Source: an uncultured Candidatus Cenarchaeum sp. (GTDB lineage Archaea; Thermoproteota; Nitrososphaeria; Nitrososphaerales; Nitrosopumilaceae). From it: a stretch of DNA of 64,000 nt. How positions within the stretch are numbered: the stretch's first letter is position 1; each line of letters opens with the position of its first letter. Location of the stretch: NCBI GenBank assembly GCA_958295735.1, contig OY282369.1:356161-420160 (forward strand), in the 5' to 3' direction. The translations under genes were made by a program, and so were the position numbers. The notes beneath the pieces are model-generated. The model was given only the letters and a program-made list of their open reading frames with translations. It was not told the DNA's origin and made no database searches. Positions 61,612 through 64,000 of the stretch are shown here, piece after piece.

Positions 61612-62879
61612 CAGGTGGCCGACCCCCGCGCGGAGGCCGCCTGCCCCGATGCAGGCGCCGTGGCCGCAGACGCAACCAATTCGATCCTGCGCAAGCGCGC
61701 GGCCGCCGCGGCGAGTTCTTTCACGGCAGTGCGGACGTCGGGCTCGGCGGACGGCCTGCCGAACGAGACTCGCACGCACTCGTCGGCCGCCGTCCTGTCG
61801 CGGCCCATCGCGAGTAGCACGTGTGACGGCTCAACGGTGGCCGACGTGCACGCGCTGCCCGTGGCGATCTCGATGCCCTTGGCGTTGGCCAGCACGGCGT
61901 CGGCAAACACGCCGTCGATCCTCACGTTGGACGTGTTGGGCAGGCGCTCGGCGCCCTTTCCGTTGACGGTAACGCGAGGCACCGCTTCCAAAAGATCGTC
62001 CTCGAATCGGTCGCGCAACGCGGCCTGATGCGGCGCGCCGCGAAGGCCTTCGTCCAGGGATATCTCGCACGCGACGCCGAACCCCACTATGCCTGGCACG
62101 TTTAGCGTGCCGCCGCGCATCCCGTTTTCCTGCCCGCCGCCGTGCAGCACGGGCCTGAGCAACCGTCGCGCCTCCCGGGTGGCGACGAGCGCACCGCATC
62201 CCTTTGGGCCGTACATCTTGTGCGCGCTGAGCGTGACCATGTCGACTCCGAGATCGCCCGCGTCGAACGGGATCTTCCCGGCCGCCTGCGTCGCGTCGCA
62301 GTGGAACAAGGCGCCGTGCGAGTGGGCAATGCTGGCCGCATCTCTGACTGGGTGAATGACCCCGGTCTCGCTGTTGGCCGCCATCACGGACACGATGTCC
62401 GCCCCGGGGCCGCCGTCGCCGTGGCCCGATGCCAGCATGTCCCCTAGTGCCGACAGGTCGAGCGTGCCGCCCGAGTCGACGGGCACGGTGTTCAGAGTAG
62501 AACCCTCGTCGGCCAGCGATCTGCACGCCTCGAGGACGGACTTGTGCTCCGTCGCGCCGGCCAGCATGCGTATGGGCCTCCCCCTGCCCTTGCGCAGCCC
62601 CGCCACGGCCAGATTGTTCGCCTCGGTCGCGCCCGATGTGAAGATGACGTCTCCCTTGCTCATGCCAACCAGTTTGGAGACGCGGCCGCGCGCCTCGCTG
62701 ACCAGCGCTGTGGCCTCGCGTCCCGTGGCGTGGCCTGCGCTTGACGGGTTGCCAAACCGCATCCCGAATACGGGGATCATCGCGTCAATGACGCGCGAAT
62801 CCGTGGGCGTAGTTGAATTGTAGTCCAAGTATAGCGGGGCGGCCGCGGTGCCCGTCTCCGCGACTGTGGAGATTGCCAT
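61611..62879 (-). CDS. Cysteine desulfurase (IscS/DndA class, SspA-like)
   Basis: A 422-residue PLP enzyme that takes sulfur from cysteine. It begins APLYLDYNSTTPTDSRV; GATEHKS holds the PLP-stacking His112, LSAHKMYGPKGCGAL the PLP Lys221, and ATGSACTSAT the active-site Cys344 in the long IscS-type loop. A TATA-like ACTTAATTA lies about 25 nt before ATG 62879. It heads the overlapping operon with DUF4007 and the ATPase, which favours a role as sulfur donor for DNA modification. A general function in Fe-S assembly cannot be excluded, as sufC is also in the window. The Ala/Ser-rich C-terminal tail (ATAPASGQAASARGSAT) is likely unstructured. Confidence 0.9.
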   Translation of the reverse strand: MAISTVAETGTAAAPLYLDYNSTTPTDSRVIDAMIPVFGMRFGNPSSAGHATGREATALVSEARGRVSKLVGMSKGDVIFTSGATEANNLAVAGLRKGRGRPIRMLAGATEHKSVLEACRSLADEGSTLNTVPVDSGGTLDLSALGDMLASGHGDGGPGADIVSVMAANSETGVIHPVRDAASIAHSHGALFHCDATQAAGKIPFDAGDLGVDMVTLSAHKMYGPKGCGALVATREARRLLRPVLHGGGQENGMRGGTLNVPGIVGFGVACEISLDEGLRGAPHQAALRDRFEDDLLEAVPRVTVNGKGAERLPNTSNVRIDGVFADAVLANAKGIEIATGSACTSATVEPSHVLLAMGRDRTAADECVRVSFGRPSAEPDVRTAVKELAAAAARLRRIELVASAATAPASGQAASARGSAT

Positions 62880-63565
62880 GCACTGTTGAGCGGCACAACG
62901 TAATTAAGTTGTATGAAAACCGTGCCGCCTGCCCATTTCCGTCCCGCCTCGTCCCCCGTTACGCCGGACAGTGGCCGGCGGCGCGCCGCGGGATCGCGTG
63001 AGGGCTTTTCGCGCCGCCGCGTCGGTAAGGTGAGATCGCAACCCGACGATCCGGCCCCTGAGCGCCGCCCGGCGAAGATGCGGCGCCCGGACCCGCCAGG
63101 GCGGGGGGCGGGGGCGGCCCGCGGCGCGCGCGGCGGCAGGCCGGCGCGCATTCCCGCCGGCATCACGGGGAGCGGCCGCCGGCGCCCCCGATCCCGGCCG
63201 GGCGGGCGGCATCGCCGGGCCGGGCGCCAGGATTACCGGCGCCACGGAGGCCCGCGCGGGATCCCGAAAGGCGAGGTTCCGCCCCCACGGATCCGCCGGG
63301 GCGGGGCGGGGCGGGGCGGGGCGGGGCGGGGCGGGGCGGGGCGGGGCGGGGCGGGGCGGGGCGGGGCGGGGCGGCGCCCCCCGGCTCCGGCGCCCGCGGG
63401 ACGGGCCCTTCCGCGCGCGGCGATAGCCGCCGGCATCGCCCCCATCCTCCCCGGCCGCGGCATCGGCCGGCGGATCGGCGGGGCCCGCGGCATCGGCCGG
63501 CGGATCGGCGGGGCCCGCGGATCGCCGGCGGGCCCTGCCGGCCCCGGCGCGGGAGGCGGCCCCGG
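62880..63565. other. GC-rich non-coding region with simple repeats
   Basis: After the promoter of the desulfurase gene no real gene is seen for about 680 bp. A GGGGC pentanucleotide repeats about 15 times at 63298-63374, and a 25-27-bp unit containing GGCCGGCGGATCGGCGGGGC is duplicated near 63465-63520. All longer open frames are low-complexity. Confidence 0.6.
63298..63374 (+). repeat. (GGGGC)n microsatellite, about 15 units
   Basis: Uninterrupted GGGGC units run from about 63298 to 63374. Strand asymmetry (G on the plus strand) makes the tract able to form G-quadruplexes. It is not in a credible reading frame, so it differs from the coding repeats elsewhere in the window. Confidence 0.95.
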
Positions 63566-64000
63566 CTAGCAGTTGACGACGAACGTGACGGTCTGCGATA
63601 TGAGGTCGGCCCGGAGCACGTCCAGCTCCTCCAGGTTGATCCGGAAGTCGACGTCCACGCTGCCGCCCGGCGGCGTCCCGCCCGGTATCGCCGTGCCCGC
63701 GGCCAGCGGGGCGGAGTCGGCCCGCCGCGGGGGGGCGCCGTCCAGGCCCACGGCCATCTCCGTGTACGAGAACGGCAGGTGTGCATCCGGTATGGGGACG
63801 CCGCCCAGGAACTGCGTCCAGTCCGTGGCGGACACGGACACCGCGGGCAGCGGGACGGTTCCCGTGTTGGTTATGGTCTGCCGCGCCGGCCTGCTCGTGC
63901 TCCCCGCGGTCAGGGGGGGGAGCGCGAGCGCCGACTTTTCCAGCTCTATCCCGCAGCCGGTCAGGCCCAGGAGCAGCTCGGGGGCCCTCACCCACTCCGC
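63566..64000 (-). CDS. Ig-like domain protein (5' partial at the window edge)
   Basis: The frame is open to the right edge, so the N-terminus is missing; 144 residues are visible. The sequence is beta-rich with repeated TN.GT.P and VSVSATDW patterns, for example RQTITNTGTVPLPAVSVSA, and ends DLISQTVTFVVNC. This is the look of an Ig- or CARDB-type domain in archaeal surface proteins. A late cysteine ends the protein. Function unknown. A GTG at 63991 is visible but unlikely to be the start, since the segment before it is also coding. Confidence 0.6.
   Translation of the reverse strand, partial: AEWVRAPELLLGLTGCGIELEKSALALPPLTAGSTSRPARQTITNTGTVPLPAVSVSATDWTQFLGGVPIPDAHLPFSYTEMAVGLDGAPPRRADSAPLAAGTAIPGGTPPGGSVDVDFRINLEELDVLRADLISQTVTFVVNC

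Noticed and set aside
61611-62879. Cysteine desulfurase as part of the Suf operon
   Set aside because: It overlaps the DUF4007 and ATPase genes and is 29 kb from sufC, so a phosphorothioation role is more likely.
63163-63565. Open frames across the GGGGC repeat
   Set aside because: They consist of Pro/Ala/Arg simple repeats, with no start signal or promoter.

Overview
The window looks like a high-GC archaeal chromosome, most likely from the Nitrososphaerota (Thaumarchaeota) and possibly a sponge-associated Cenarchaeum-type lineage; the lineage is inference. The archaeal evidence is ribosomal proteins S24e, S27ae and S8e, TFB, SRP19 and SRP54, Gar1, Pus10, aIF5A, archaeal phosphoglycerate mutase, Dph6, ScpA/ScpB, and a tRNA-Tyr with a C1:G72 pair and an intron after the anticodon. 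Most genes have a TATA-like box centred about 25 nt before an ATG, GTG or TTG and no Shine-Dalgarno, so mostly leaderless transcription is likely. I used that spacing to choose several starts.

Bases 1-32,700 are core genome. They hold metabolism (GNA1-like acetyltransferase, GalT, ApgM), a small secreted-protein pair, two unknown cytoplasmic proteins, ribosomal and RNA-modification genes, a CARF-type regulator divergent from a PIN protein, SRP54/Dph6, a GlcNAc-1-P transferase, a MoxR/DUF58/VWA/BatD-like operon, aIF5A, tRNA-Tyr, an alcohol dehydrogenase, ScpAB, S8e-SRP19, Gar1-TFB and SufC. Coding minisatellites are frequent (about 12.95, 17.34, 21.45 and 41.6 kb). A ~90-bp hairpin repeat with compensatory changes occurs at 4.2, 8.3 (three tandem copies) and 27.3 kb. 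An intact IS66-type element (27,415-29,732) sits just upstream of the S8e promoter.

Bases 32,700-62,880 form a defence and mobile-element island, partly much lower in GC. The likely key content is an Ssp-like DNA phosphorothioation system spread over 28 kb. On the minus strand lie a cysteine desulfurase (SspA-like), a DUF4007 protein (SspB-like) and a large P-loop ATPase (SspC-like) as one overlapping operon. About 9.4 kb of transposons and an HNH nuclease gene follow, then a PAPS-reductase/DndC-like enzyme (SspD-like), an SF2 helicase and a GHKL ATPase as a second overlapping operon. A DUF262-DUF1524 protein (SspE/GmrSD-like) is on the plus strand at 34.7 kb. Two related repeat elements (34.4 and 47.9 kb) bracket the low-GC part and lie directly upstream of the DUF262 gene and of sspD.

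The insertion sequences are nested to three levels (IS66 in IS630 in IS66, plus a second IS630 in the outer IS66 end). Target duplications are readable, and the interrupted genes rejoin in frame. The three IS66 copies differ in transposase length only by tandem-repeat number. After the island comes a GC-rich non-coding stretch with a pentanucleotide repeat, then a partial secreted or Ig-like protein at the right edge.
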